Below, one piece after another: positions 8,280 through 16,524 of a stretch of DNA of 64,000 nucleotides. The stretch lies in the NCBI GenBank assembly GCA_030913385.1, contig CP133159.1, positions 1,324,584 through 1,388,583 of the forward strand. The letters are read 5' to 3'. The notes beneath the pieces were generated by a model. That model did not search any database, had not been told where the DNA came from, and worked only from the letters and a program-made list of their open reading frames with translations. How positions within the stretch are numbered: the stretch's first letter is position 1; the number at the start of each line of letters is the position of its first letter. This stretch comes from Cytophagaceae bacterium ABcell3. GTDB lineage: Bacteria > Bacteroidota > Bacteroidia > Cytophagales > Cytophagaceae. The position numbers were made by a program, and so were the translations under genes.

Positions 8280-11072
8280 TTAGTTTTCCTCAGGCAATTG
8301 TTGTGCCATGCTTTTAAAAGATCTTAAATTATATGTAAAATTCAACATGATATAACGCTGAAGTACATTGGTCATTACATCTTCTACATAAGCTTCTGTA
8401 ACTACCCTTTGAATATTATTGTTTTGCCCTAATAAATCATAAACGGATAAAGTTACTTCTCCACGTTGATTGTTGAAGATTTTTTTTCCGATACTCATAT
8501 TCCAAAGGAAAAAACTTTGATTGAAACCTTCTGCTAATCCTGAGTAGAGCTGATGGTTTATGGTCGTTCTGCATACCAAACCTTTCCAGAAAATCCAGTT
8601 AAAGGAAAACTGGGTGCTTTGGCTAATAAAACTTGTGTTTAGATCGGATCTTAGCGTATTTTCTACAAAATTGAAATTTGTGTTAGATGCGATCGTAAAG
8701 TCTAAATTCTGGCTGATGTTACTGCCTAATGTAAATCCTAAGCCAAAGTTATTGTTGTATGAATAGTTTAAGAGGTTGTTGATTAGCCCTGGTCTTCGAG
8801 TATGGCCTGCCCTGAAGTTTAAGCCTAAGTTTGACTTAATTACTTTTACAGGGAAGCTGTAACTAGAAAATGAATGTAAACTATAGTACCCGTCCAAGTT
8901 TACAGGTCTTGTTAACTGTGCACCTCTTTGCAAAAGTATACCTTCAGCCAGCATGGTGTCTTGGCCTGCAATATAGGTGCTGTTTGAAATAAAATTGTTG
9001 ATAAACGTGCCACTAACATAAGTGAAGAAGTTAGCTCCCTTCTCTGGTTGTGACGCAGAATATCTGACAAATATCCTGTTTCTGTATTCTTGGACAAGGT
9101 CTGCGTTTCCACTGTATAACTTTAATGGGTTATTGTTATGAATTACATTTTGTAGCTGTTCCACATTAGGCACACGGGTGTATGTCCGGTAAAACACTCT
9201 AAGGTTTTTTGTTTTACTAAAGTCATAACGGAGCATGGCCGATGGTAATAGGTTTGAGAAGTTTCTCGTGAATGTGCCAGGATTGGGAAACTCCCTTTCT
9301 CCGTTTAACTGTGCCCATTCGTAGCGAAGCTTTATGTTGAAACGGAGCTTGTCTTTCTGGTACCGGTATCCGCCCCCTACTCTTTGGGAAACATAATTGC
9401 TGTTGAAAATATTGGATAATGCTGTATCTATGACAGTGTATCCCATTTCAGGAAGTGAATACTGAAAGGTACGCCTGTCGGAAATATTGTCTTGCCAGGT
9501 AAACCTGTGGTCAAGCTTGAGTTGTCCGTTTTTTCCTAAAGGTTCAGTATAAGCCGTTGTAGCTGAGATATTGGCGCCATTGGTAATTAGTTCTGCATAT
9601 TGGTCTATAGTGTCGGCGATAAGCCCATTATGGTAAAAGATGTTCCCTGCATTCAGGAAATTTTCTCCATGGTTTCTGTTATAGCCTGTGTGCAAGTTCA
9701 TAGAGAGGGTTCTACCTTCTTTAGAGAACCGTCGTTTGTAAAGAATATCATTGGCAAGGTTATAGCCCATTAAATCGGTATTGAAAATATTGCCTGTTTC
9801 GTTGAGCATTATGCCATTGAGCCGGTTCTCACCATTAAGCTCTGAGTTTCCGTCATTCTGATGCAAGGTTACCCTCGGAAGAATTAAAAAAGAGTTCATG
9901 GAGTCTATTTTATGTTCAATCCGAAAATTTAACCTGTGGTCTATATTTCTTGTTAAAGAGAGGCTGTTTTCCCTGTAGCGTTGAATAGAGTCCGAAAGGA
10001 CATACGATCTGTTTAGTCGGTGGTCGGTGACGATATTGCTTCTGTTGAAAAAGTAGCTTCCGGTAACTTCAGTTTTTTTGCCCCACTTGTCTGAATAATT
10101 AATCCCTAAAGCACTGGTTTGAGCTATGCCATCTTGAGTGCCAATCTGAAAATCGCTGATATCAGACCCTGCACCTTGCCTGCGTCTTCCCCTTCTTCGG
10201 TTGCCGCCTTCACCTCCAATACCTTCTAAATCCTCGGAAGAAAAGTTCTGAATGTTTATGTTGTTGGTTTGTCCAATAACAGAGATTCTTTGGTCACCAT
10301 TAAAGGCATTTATGTTTCCTCCTGCCTTATACCTGGAATCGGTGCCATACCCTCCGTATACACGACCAAATTTCCCGTTTCGCATGTCTGGCTTGGTGAT
10401 AATATTAATTGTTTTGGAAGTTTCCCCATCGTCGAATCCTGTGAACTGTGCTTGTTCACTTTGGCGGTCATATACCTGAATTTTAGATACGGCATCTGCT
10501 GGAAGGTTCTTTAAGACTACACTCGGATCGTCTCCAAAGAACGGTTTTCCGTCAACAAAAATCATTTTGACATCTTCGCCTTGTACTTTAAGCTTTCCAT
10601 TTTCCATTACCACTCCCGGCATTTTTTTTATCAGATCTTCTACGTTGGCATCTGGATTTACTTTGAAGGATTCTGCGTTAAACTGGCTTGTGTCGCCATT
10701 TTGGGTCACAGGGGGGATTTCGCCTTCTATATTAATTTCATCAAGCAATAAGTCTTCTCCTTGCATTTTTAGGGTGTCTAGAAGCAACGGCTCCTTGCTT
10801 ACCTCAACTTTCTTATTGAGTTCATAGTAACCTAATGATGTTATTTGTAAAGCGTATACACCTGGTTTTACTGATTTGAAAGAAAAACTGCCTTCGTCAT
10901 CAGTGTAAGTAGCTTTTTTTGTCGAGTCAGGCAGGCTAATTAATTTCACCCATGCTCCCGTAAGCGGAAAATCAAATGATTCGTCTACTACAACTCCTTC
11001 TAGGTGGGTTTGCGCTGTTACGTGTAGACTTATAAAAGTAAGAATGATAAAAAGCGAATTTCTGAAAAGCAT
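8280..11072 (-). CDS. Outer-membrane beta-barrel protein with CarboxypepD_reg and TonB-plug domains
   Basis: 930 residues. A signal peptide (1-20) is followed by a carboxypeptidase-regulatory-like Ig fold (about 22-105, LEGVVVDESFDFPLTGAWV), then a plug-like region (about 125-225, with VEDLIKKMPGV and FVDGKPFFGDDP) and a long barrel of amphipathic strands to the C-terminus. This matches the 'outer membrane beta-barrel protein / TonB-dependent receptor' family of Bacteroidota rather than SusC: there is no SusD gene beside it and it is slightly short for SusC. A Gly/Arg-rich loop (EGIGGEGGNRRRGRRRQGAG, about 285-305) is unusual. The substrate is unknown. The terminator at 11132-11167 separates it from the Spy-like gene upstream. 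Confidence 0.8.
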   Translation of the reverse strand: MLFRNSLFIILTFISLHVTAQTHLEGVVVDESFDFPLTGAWVKLISLPDSTKKATYTDDEGSFSFKSVKPGVYALQITSLGYYELNKKVEVSKEPLLLDTLKMQGEDLLLDEINIEGEIPPVTQNGDTSQFNAESFKVNPDANVEDLIKKMPGVVMENGKLKVQGEDVKMIFVDGKPFFGDDPSVVLKNLPADAVSKIQVYDRQSEQAQFTGFDDGETSKTINIITKPDMRNGKFGRVYGGYGTDSRYKAGGNINAFNGDQRISVIGQTNNINIQNFSSEDLEGIGGEGGNRRRGRRRQGAGSDISDFQIGTQDGIAQTSALGINYSDKWGKKTEVTGSYFFNRSNIVTDHRLNRSYVLSDSIQRYRENSLSLTRNIDHRLNFRIEHKIDSMNSFLILPRVTLHQNDGNSELNGENRLNGIMLNETGNIFNTDLMGYNLANDILYKRRFSKEGRTLSMNLHTGYNRNHGENFLNAGNIFYHNGLIADTIDQYAELITNGANISATTAYTEPLGKNGQLKLDHRFTWQDNISDRRTFQYSLPEMGYTVIDTALSNIFNSNYVSQRVGGGYRYQKDKLRFNIKLRYEWAQLNGEREFPNPGTFTRNFSNLLPSAMLRYDFSKTKNLRVFYRTYTRVPNVEQLQNVIHNNNPLKLYSGNADLVQEYRNRIFVRYSASQPEKGANFFTYVSGTFINNFISNSTYIAGQDTMLAEGILLQRGAQLTRPVNLDGYYSLHSFSSYSFPVKVIKSNLGLNFRAGHTRRPGLINNLLNYSYNNNFGLGFTLGSNISQNLDFTIASNTNFNFVENTLRSDLNTSFISQSTQFSFNWIFWKGLVCRTTINHQLYSGLAEGFNQSFFLWNMSIGKKIFNNQRGEVTLSVYDLLGQNNNIQRVVTEAYVEDVMTNVLQRYIMLNFTYNLRSFKSMAQQLPEEN

Positions 11073-11131
11073 AAGGCGTCCTGAAACAAAGAACGGAAAA
11101 ATATTGATTGGTATTTTTACTAATGTAAATT

Positions 11132-11167
11132 AAAAATGCCCGGGAACTTCTTGTCCCAGGCGTTTTT
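11132..11167 (-). terminator. Hairpin terminator of the Spy-like gene
   Basis: AAAAATGCCCGGGA (from 11132) pairs with TCCCAGGCGTTTTT (to 11167) around a short loop, directly after the stop codon of the minus-strand gene at 11169-11810. Confidence 0.7.
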
Positions 11168-11168
11168 A

Positions 11169-11810
11169 TTATCGGCGAGAGCGTTTGTGCCCATGGTGTT
11201 TTTTTGAGCGGTTTTCTTTATATTTTTCGTACTGCTCTTCTGAAAGTATGTTCTTAAGTTCAGCTTTCTTCTCTGAGCGGATGTTTTTTATTTCTGCTCT
11301 TTTTTCCTCCTCTGAAAGCGCCTCATTTCCTTTAACTTCTTTTATGTTTCTTCTGCTTTTTTCTTTTAAATCCTTCCAATCGTTAACCTGCTCGTCAGTA
11401 AGGTCTAAGTCTTTTTGAAGCTGTTTGAAGTCTGCTTTACGGTACTTTTTCTTTTTGCCTTTGTGCTCTTTCGCAAAAGACTCTCTTTTCTCATTAACCT
11501 TTTGGACTTGCTCTGCTGTTAATATTTCATTGACTTCACTTTTCTGTTCTTTGCTTAGGCTCATAAAAGCTTCTCTTCTTTCTTGTGGAGACAGCTCTTC
11601 GTTGTTCTTCACTTCAGAGAATCTTTCCTTATACTTTTTCTGGATGGTATTCATTGCTAGTTCCTGCTCATCGCTTAGGTTTAGCTCTTGTCTAAATGCC
11701 TCCTTTTTTTCGGCACAATTAGCTCTTTTCTGCTTGTGGTATTTTTGTGGAGACTGAGCAAATGCGACAGTACTTCCTAGAATTGCTATACTCAAAAATA
11801 TCTTTTTCAT
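11169..11810 (-). CDS. Secreted helical Spy/LTXXQ-like protein with internal duplication
   Basis: 213 residues with a signal peptide (1-18, VAFAQ). The mature part is highly charged and helical and contains two copies of one pattern (about 35-110 and 125-200): LNLSDEQ or LDLTDEQ, then LSPQERREAF or LSEEEKRAEI, then ILTAEQ or ILSEEQYEKY. That resembles the LTxxQ pattern of Spy/CpxP periplasmic chaperones. A basic His/Lys/Arg tail ends the protein. Upstream lies the 32-bp motif shared with the sigma-factor operon (11853-11884), with a leader of about 42 nt, so it is probably a target of that ECF sigma factor. Confidence 0.7.
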   Translation of the reverse strand: MKKIFLSIAILGSTVAFAQSPQKYHKQKRANCAEKKEAFRQELNLSDEQELAMNTIQKKYKERFSEVKNNEELSPQERREAFMSLSKEQKSEVNEILTAEQVQKVNEKRESFAKEHKGKKKKYRKADFKQLQKDLDLTDEQVNDWKDLKEKSRRNIKEVKGNEALSEEEKRAEIKNIRSEKKAELKNILSEEQYEKYKENRSKKHHGHKRSRR

Positions 11811-11852
11811 AACTTTCTGGTTTAGTTTTTAGGTTTATTAATCAATCTATAT

Positions 11853-11884
11853 GGTTAGACGCTTTCTGAAGTTTTTTCCTGCGG
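11853..11884 (-). promoter_or_regulatory. Candidate ECF sigma promoter or operator (copy 1)
   Basis: Read on the minus strand: CCGCAGGAA, 14 unrelated bases, then GCGTCTAACC. The copy at 13489-13520 has the same two blocks at the same spacing, while the bases between differ. The blocks resemble the GGAAC and CGTC elements of ECF promoters, although the spacing is shorter than the textbook value. It sits about 42 nt before the Spy-like start codon. The remaining part of the 310-bp gap (11885-12120) shows nothing else recognisable. Confidence 0.5.
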
Positions 11885-12120
11885 TATGATTGCCTTTTTT
11901 TGCAACATTTTTTTCTAGTAAATAATTTGATGTTTATTTTGTGTGGAAACAGCTATCGTTTGTGCAAATACAATTAAGTTCGCCTCACTGGTTTTTCTTA
12001 TTTGATTTTAATAAAGAAGGGGCTTGTAAAAGAACACGTGAATATCAGCGGGTAATGACTAGCAATTTTTAGGTGTCAGTCGATTAGTTTTCGCTTGTTT
12101 GTGTTAAGGTCGGATGTGTG

Positions 12121-12669
12121 TTATGATTTATAGCTGTTGTAAAAGTCGCCCAACCATTTTCTTAAATTTTTCTTCGCACGGACTAGAAGGGATTCTACCG
12201 CAGACTCTGACACTTCCATGATTTTACTTATTTCTTTACCACTAAGCCCTTCCATTTGAGAAAGAATGAATGCTGTCTTTTGATTTTCTGGCAGTTTATT
12301 AATTTCGGTAAATAAGATTGCTGAATTTTCTTGATTCTCGAGCTTAACTCCTGGGTGCGAAAAGTCGGCCTGCTCGTGAAGCACTTTGCCTGATTCTGGA
12401 TCAAATAAGGAAGTAAGCCAGGCAAAGCGTTTTTTTCGTTTGTTGCTTTTAAGGTGGTCCAGCGATTTGTTTACTGTAATTCTATAGATCCAAGTTCTCA
12501 ATGCAGACTTTCCTTCAAATTTCTGAATATTAAAAAATACATCGACAAATACATCTTGCGTGATTTCTTCAGCGTCAGATACATTTTGTACCATGCCCAA
12601 AGCGGTATTGTACACTTGTGCTTTGTGCAATTCATAAATTTCCTTCAGAATTTCTTCGGAAAGTGCCAC
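12121..12669 (-). CDS. ECF-type RNA polymerase sigma factor
   Basis: 182 residues with the two expected domains. Region 2 (about 15-80) contains DAEEITQDVFVDVF and the RTWIYRITVNKSLDHL promoter-melting segment. Region 4 (about 120-172) contains LPENQKTAFILSQMEGLSGKEI followed by an HTH-like segment ending in LVRAKKNLRKWL. It is the last gene of a three-gene minus-strand cluster, 21 bp after the Spy/CpxP-like gene. The adjacent TM protein (13179-13484) is the likely anti-sigma factor. The usual order (sigma first) is reversed here. Confidence 0.9.
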   Translation of the reverse strand: MALSEEILKEIYELHKAQVYNTALGMVQNVSDAEEITQDVFVDVFFNIQKFEGKSALRTWIYRITVNKSLDHLKSNKRKKRFAWLTSLFDPESGKVLHEQADFSHPGVKLENQENSAILFTEINKLPENQKTAFILSQMEGLSGKEISKIMEVSESAVESLLVRAKKNLRKWLGDFYNSYKS

Positions 12670-12690
12670 TGCTTGATGATTTTTATAAAA

Positions 12691-13176
12691 CTATTCTTCT
12701 GAATGGTGTCTGTGGCCTCTTCCTCTGCGGTGGCTTCTGGTAAACCGCTCTGACATTTCGCCTACGAACTCGTTGAACTGTTCTTTTTGCTCTTCAGTCA
12801 AAAAGTTTTTTATGTTTTTAAAATGATTAAAAGTTATTAATTCCATTTGCTGTTGTATATCTGCGGCTTCCCGAGTTAGGTTTTGGGCCTTCATGGTGTC
12901 TGGTTGGGTGTCTTGTAGAAGAAGAAAAGTTTGTTTACGGGCCTTCATCTTTTCTATTCTCAATGTACGTAGCTCCTGACGGTACTCTGACCTTAGTTGC
13001 TCATATTTTTCTTGTTGGTCTTCGGTCATATTTAACCTTTCTATTAGCATAGTATGTGGTCGCCTTATTCTCTCATGCGTTGGTCTGTCTGATAAATAAA
13101 ACATGTAGGTTAGTGTTGCTATGTTGATTATTAACAACAGTACAACAGCAATTTTTAAGAACTTTACTGTTTGCAT
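12691..13176 (-). CDS. Membrane-anchored Spy/CpxP-like periplasmic protein
   Basis: 161 residues: an N-terminal anchor (about 8-28, ending MFYLSDRP), then a helical domain with LNMTEDQQEKYEQLRSEYRQEL and FLTEEQKEQFNEFV, i.e. two LTxxQ-like motifs. The Arg/His-rich tail (HRRGRGHRHH) could bind metal. Proteins of this kind beside ECF sigma factors in Bacteroidota are thought to sense envelope or metal stress. It is 2 bp downstream of the presumed anti-sigma gene, so translation is probably coupled. Confidence 0.7.
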   Translation of the reverse strand: MQTVKFLKIAVVLLLIINIATLTYMFYLSDRPTHERIRRPHTMLIERLNMTEDQQEKYEQLRSEYRQELRTLRIEKMKARKQTFLLLQDTQPDTMKAQNLTREAADIQQQMELITFNHFKNIKNFLTEEQKEQFNEFVGEMSERFTRSHRRGRGHRHHSEE

Positions 13177-13178
13177 GA

Positions 13179-13484
13179 TTAATCAAAATAAGAAATGTAA
13201 AAATCTTCGTTGTCCATTAATTCGTACTCTTCTACTACCTGATCAATTTGATCTGTTTGTTCGCCTTGAAAAGCTGTTGTTCCTAAAATGTTTAGGAAGA
13301 TGAGCAAAGACATGGCTGTAGTTAGCTGCCAGATCGAGCGTCTGGATACAGGTCTTTCCAACGCACGCTTTTCTTCTATTTTGTTTACTATTTTCCTGAA
13401 AAGAAATGGTTGAGGATCAGCTTTTTCTGCTGTATCAAGGCTTCCCATTACCTGATTGACCCATTGTTCTTTTTCTTTTTCCAT
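13179..13484 (-). CDS. Presumed anti-sigma factor, single TM
   Basis: 101 residues: an N-terminal soluble part of about 50 residues (GSLDTAEKADPQPFLFRKIVNKIEE), one transmembrane helix (about 50-70) and an acidic tail (YELMDNEDFYISYFD). Such short 'DPQPFLF-KI' membrane proteins sit beside ECF sigma factors in Bacteroidota, and the N-terminal part would hold the sigma factor. It lacks a recognisable zinc-binding HxxxCxxC motif. The start codon lies only 4 nt after the promoter-like motif at 13489-13520, so either the transcript is leaderless or the real start is Met13 (13448). Confidence 0.6.
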   Translation of the reverse strand: MEKEKEQWVNQVMGSLDTAEKADPQPFLFRKIVNKIEEKRALERPVSRRSIWQLTTAMSLLIFLNILGTTAFQGEQTDQIDQVVEEYELMDNEDFYISYFD

Positions 13485-13488
13485 ATAA

Positions 13489-13520
13489 GGTTAGTCGACG
13501 TTTGAAACTAGTTCCTGCGG
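13489..13520 (-). promoter_or_regulatory. Candidate ECF sigma promoter or operator (copy 2)
   Basis: Minus strand: CCGCAGGAAC, 13 other bases, then the GTCGACTAACC block. Its conserved ends match the motif at 11853-11884 at the same total length of 32 nt. It would give autoregulation of the sigma operon. Its nearness to the start codon is discussed in the entry for the downstream gene. Confidence 0.5.
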
Positions 13521-13567
13521 TTTGCTATATTTTTTTTACCTGAAATATGCGATAGATTTTCTCCTAA

Positions 13568-13622
13568 GAGCAAAATATCATAAATCAGTACTTTTGGATC
13601 GCACAACATAGCGGCGCTAAAG
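13568..13622. repeat. Fragment of the dispersed MITE-like element (copy G)
   Basis: The stretch with GCAAAATATC, AAATCAG, ACTTTTGG, TCGC and AGCGGCGCTA matches the interior of the element at 45261-45433 in the same order. The terminal inverted repeats are not recognisable here, so it looks like a decayed copy. Confidence 0.5.
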
Positions 13623-13695
13623 TTCTATTTCATCTTGTATGTTTAACTTAATTTTTGCTATAGAGTTTGTTTTTCTTTGTCGGAGGCAAAAAAAA

Positions 13696-13715
13696 AGAGG
13701 CCTTTATTGGCCTCT
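13696..13715 (-). terminator. Hairpin terminator
   Basis: AGAGGCC (13696-13702) and GGCCTCT (13709-13715) with a 6-nt loop, followed on the minus strand by a T-run (A-run 13688-13696). It ends the DUF4168 gene at 13739-14224. Confidence 0.8.
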
Positions 13716-13738
13716 CTTCTCAGTTGTTGGTTGTTTTG

Positions 13739-14224
13739 CTATTTTGGGGCATTTTTAAGAAGATTATCTAATTTTTTCTTAAAATCTGCGTCTTCTTTAT
13801 ATGCAATGGAAATTTGTTGGTAAGTTTCCAGGTCAATAAACTCTTCTATGGCATCGCCTGCTTTTTCTCTGGCGTTTTTTTGAAGTTTTATTACTTCTAT
13901 TACTGCTGCTTTAAAGTCCTCCCTTTCTTCACCAGATAACTTGGCTTCAGAAAGCTGTCCTTCTTGTTGCGCTACCAATATTTCATTGAACCGGTCCACT
14001 TTCAGGTCGTGTTTTTCAATAGTTGCTACCATCACTTCTTGCTCTTCTTTTTGGATTTCAGCAGCCTTTTTGTAAGCCAAAATAAAGTTTTTTAACTCTT
14101 CACCAGTAAACTCCGTTCTTAGTTCTTCTTCAGTTTCTTCTTCTGATTGAGCAAATGCAGCAGTGCATAACAGCATGGCGCAAAATAGCATGAAGGTGAT
14201 TTTTATCTTGTTCATCTGATTCAA
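13739..14224 (-). CDS. Secreted DUF4168 protein (paralogue 1)
   Basis: 161 residues with a signal peptide (about 1-25, AAFAQ). The mature protein is acidic and helical with the DUF4168 pattern: F-x-EELKNFILAYKKAAEIQKE, then DRFNEILVAQQ and DLETYQQISIAYKEDADFKKKLD. DUF4168 proteins are widespread envelope proteins of unknown function. Three adjacent copies, each with its own terminator, lie between 13.7 and 15.7 kb. The original start begins MNQMNK; initiation at Met4 is equally possible. Confidence 0.8.
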   Translation of the reverse strand: MNQMNKIKITFMLFCAMLLCTAAFAQSEEETEEELRTEFTGEELKNFILAYKKAAEIQKEEQEVMVATIEKHDLKVDRFNEILVAQQEGQLSEAKLSGEEREDFKAAVIEVIKLQKNAREKAGDAIEEFIDLETYQQISIAYKEDADFKKKLDNLLKNAPK

Positions 14225-14343
14225 TGAAATTATGTGCTTAATGAGTTTTTAACGAAAAATGGATCAAGTTTAATACCACATCATATAAAGATAGTAAAAA
14301 AAAGTAAAGTGCAAAATTTGATATATCAAGATATATAAACAAA

Positions 14344-14367
14344 AAAAGGAGGCCGAAGCCTCCTTTT
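14344..14367 (-). terminator. Hairpin terminator
   Basis: AAAAGGAGGC (14344-14353) and GCCTCCTTTT (14358-14367) with loop CGAA, a strong intrinsic terminator just after the DUF4168 gene at 14401-14904. Confidence 0.85.
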
Positions 14368-14400
14368 ATATACAATAGGATATTAACAAGAAAATACCAA

Positions 14401-14904
14401 TTAGTTAAGTCCTTCCATTAGGGTGTCCAACTTCTCTTTTACAGCAGGGCTTTGCTGATATGCCATAGCAATCTGCTGGTAAGTATCCATCCCGATTTCT
14501 TTTTCTATAACGTCGTTTACTTCTTTTTGTGTTTCTTGCTGCACTTGCATAACTTCTTTAACAGCTACATCAAAGCTGTTTTTCTCTTCATCTGAAAGCT
14601 CAACTTCTTGCTGTTGTTGCTGTGCAGTAAGTATTTCATTGAAGCGGTTAACGTCTAAATCTTGTTTCTCAATGGCAGCGATCATTACCTCTTGGTTTTT
14701 TTGCTGTATTTCAGTAGTTTGTTGATACACATTGATAAACTTTTCCAGTTCAGCATCGCTAAAGTCATCTTTTACTTCTTGTTCCTGAGCAGGCGGCTGA
14801 TCTGGTAGTTGCGCCATTGCCGCAGAGCTAAAAAGCAAAGCAGCGCAAAGTGTTAAAATGTTTTTTCTTCCTTTGAATTTCAAAAGGGAAAGAATCATAA
14901 GCAA
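14401..14904 (-). CDS. Secreted DUF4168 protein (paralogue 2)
   Basis: 167 residues with a signal peptide (about 1-31, AAMAQ) and a Pro/Gln-rich linker (LPDQPPAQEQE). The DUF4168 domain has FSDAELEKFINVYQQTTEIQ, VNRFNEILTAQQQQQEVEL and MDTYQQIAMAYQQSPAVKEKL. It is closest in sequence to the copy at 15173-15691. It is flanked by terminators, so it is probably a single transcription unit. Confidence 0.8.
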   Translation of the reverse strand: MLMILSLLKFKGRKNILTLCAALLFSSAAMAQLPDQPPAQEQEVKDDFSDAELEKFINVYQQTTEIQQKNQEVMIAAIEKQDLDVNRFNEILTAQQQQQEVELSDEEKNSFDVAVKEVMQVQQETQKEVNDVIEKEIGMDTYQQIAMAYQQSPAVKEKLDTLMEGLN

Positions 14905-15083
14905 TTGTCTTTTTAATTAAAAATATAATTTCTCTATAAATGTAACGACTTATTAAGTTATTATTGTAGGAAGGGTTGGTTTTTTTATAAAAAAATCAAA
15001 AAAGTTAGATGTTTAACCAAAAGTGCATTAAGATATGCGCTTCTTGGCGGAAAAAATACTTTTTTGAGTTAAAGGGAAGAAAT

Positions 15084-15119
15084 AGAAAAGCCGTACCCAA
15101 AGGGCACAGCTTTTTTTCT
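15084..15119 (-). terminator. Probable hairpin terminator
   Basis: AGAAAAGCCGTACCC and GGGCACAGCTTTTTTTCT form an imperfect stem around AAA, 50 bp after the stop of the DUF4168 gene at 15173-15691. Mismatches make it weaker than its neighbours. Confidence 0.5.
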
Positions 15120-15172
15120 ATTGTTTTCTAGGTTGGGGTTCCTTGCCTAAGTAATGCTTGGAAGCGTATTTG

Positions 15173-15691
15173 TTAGTTTTTTAGCTCTAGCAAAGAGTTG
15201 ATCTTTTCCTGAACTTCCGGGTGTTGTTGATAGCTAAGGACAATCTCCTTATATTGCTCGATGCCTATATCACCTTCAATAAGTTGTGAGATTTCTGCCT
15301 CCACATTTTTTTGAACCTCATTTACTTTAGCGAAAGCTTTGTTAAATGACTCCATCTCTTTTTCGTCGGCAGCAATATTTTCAGGATCTAATTGATTCGA
15401 AAGAATTTCATTGAAACGTTCTAAGTTTATGTTTTCATTCTCAATCGCCTGAATCATTTCCGGCTGGTTTTTCTCTTGAATATCTGCCGTTTTTAAATAC
15501 AAGTCTGCAAATGCTTGTAGTTCCTCATCGCTAAAGTTACTTCTAACCTGTGGTTGCTCCGGTAATTGTTGCTCTTGCGGTACTTGTGCAGGATCTTGCG
15601 CCGTGCTGATCAATGCTGGTACGATCATAATGGCTACTAATCCGAAAATGAATAATTTTTTTCCTAATCCTTTGAGTCTAAGTTTTTTCAT
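15173..15691 (-). CDS. Secreted DUF4168 protein (paralogue 3)
   Basis: 172 residues with a long basic n-region and a signal peptide (about 1-31), a Pro/Gln linker (QVPQEQQLPEQPQVRS) and the DUF4168 domain (FSDEELQAFADLYLKTADIQEKNQPEMI, LERFNEILSNQL, GIEQYKEIVLSYQQHPEVQEKI). It is the first of the three tandem copies in the direction of transcription. The role is unknown; the helical, glutamine-rich make-up recalls the Spy-like proteins of the neighbouring sigma cluster, but I see no homology beyond composition. Confidence 0.8.
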   Translation of the reverse strand: MKKLRLKGLGKKLFIFGLVAIMIVPALISTAQDPAQVPQEQQLPEQPQVRSNFSDEELQAFADLYLKTADIQEKNQPEMIQAIENENINLERFNEILSNQLDPENIAADEKEMESFNKAFAKVNEVQKNVEAEISQLIEGDIGIEQYKEIVLSYQQHPEVQEKINSLLELKN

Positions 15692-16052
15692 GTCTGTTTT
15701 TGTAAAGAGGTTGAGATATCCGGTTGCTACTTTATAACCGAGCCAAGTAAGCGTAAGTTCCCTTTGTGTATTTTGTTGAGTGCTAGCTGTTTTTGTTTAA
15801 TTGCAGGTTGTTTGCTCACAGTGTCGGTTTATTTTTCAACCGTAAAAAAGTATTGGGAGTTCGCTATAAGTGATGATCATTATAGGTTAATGTATATATC
15901 AAAATTGCCTATTTTAAGCATGATATAAATTTCGTGTAACTTGTTTTTTGTCAGGTTGTTTTGGGTGTTATAGGAATTCCTATTTTATATTTTGGGTCAA
16001 AATGCTTATATTATTTAGCTGGTTTTACGTTTATGGGTTAAAAAGAATAGTT
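15692..16052. other. Intergenic region between divergent genes
   Basis: 361 AT-rich bases between a DUF4168 gene and the YkvA gene. It must hold promoters in both directions, but I see no convincing TAnnTTTG box, hairpin or conserved repeat. An in-frame ATG at 15948 would extend YkvA by 35 unlikely residues; I read this as leader. Confidence 0.4.
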
Positions 16053-16478
16053 ATGGATCAGAAGAAGTTCGCTAAAAAATATTCTGAAAGTGCATTTTGG
16101 AGTAAAGTAAAGCTTTTTGCAAAGAAAGCTGGAGCCAGGGTTATTTATGCTGCGCTGCTGCTATATTATGTATTACAAAAAGAAGATGTTCCTAAGTGGG
16201 CGAAAGGGGTGGTATTGGGTGCTTTGGGCTACTTTATTTCACCGCTTGACTTAATCCCTGATTTTGCAGCTCCTATAGGATATACTGATGACTTGGCAAC
16301 ACTTTTGGCAGCTTTGGGTGCTTTAGGAATGTTTGTGGACATAAGGACTATGGAGAAAGCTAAAGGTGTGATGACGCAATGGTTTGGTGAAAACATAGAA
16401 AAGGAACTAGAAGGTTTTAAAATTCCTTTTAAGCCGTCTTTCTCGAACAGTGTAAATAAAACTGGAAATTCCCAATAA
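16053..16478 (+). CDS. YkvA family (DUF1232) membrane protein
   Basis: 141 residues from the ATG at 16053 (MDQKKFAKKY). A longer reading from 15948 adds a hydrophobic stretch without family support, and the A-rich AAAAAGAA lies just before the chosen start. The DUF1232 signature is complete at about residues 65-105: YFISPLDLIPDFAAPIGYTDDLATLLAALGAL. Its Asp-Leu-Ile-Pro-Asp core lies at the start of a hydrophobic hairpin. Proteins of this family are small and membrane-associated, of unknown biochemical role. Monocistronic. Confidence 0.8.
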   Translation: MDQKKFAKKYSESAFWSKVKLFAKKAGARVIYAALLLYYVLQKEDVPKWAKGVVLGALGYFISPLDLIPDFAAPIGYTDDLATLLAALGALGMFVDIRTMEKAKGVMTQWFGENIEKELEGFKIPFKPSFSNSVNKTGNSQ

Positions 16479-16524
16479 AAGGATGAAGGAAAATTAGTCT
16501 GAACACGTGGCCTGTAACAACAAG

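Noticed and set aside
8280-11072. SusC-type nutrient receptor
   Set aside because: No SusD neighbour and the motif set fits the 'outer membrane beta-barrel protein' group better.
11425-11757. Plus-strand 110-residue frame over the Spy-like gene
   Set aside because: Ser/Phe/Leu-rich shadow of a Lys/Glu-rich gene, not a protein.
15948-16052. Longer N-terminus for the YkvA protein
   Set aside because: The extra 35 residues have no family support and the inner ATG has a better upstream context.
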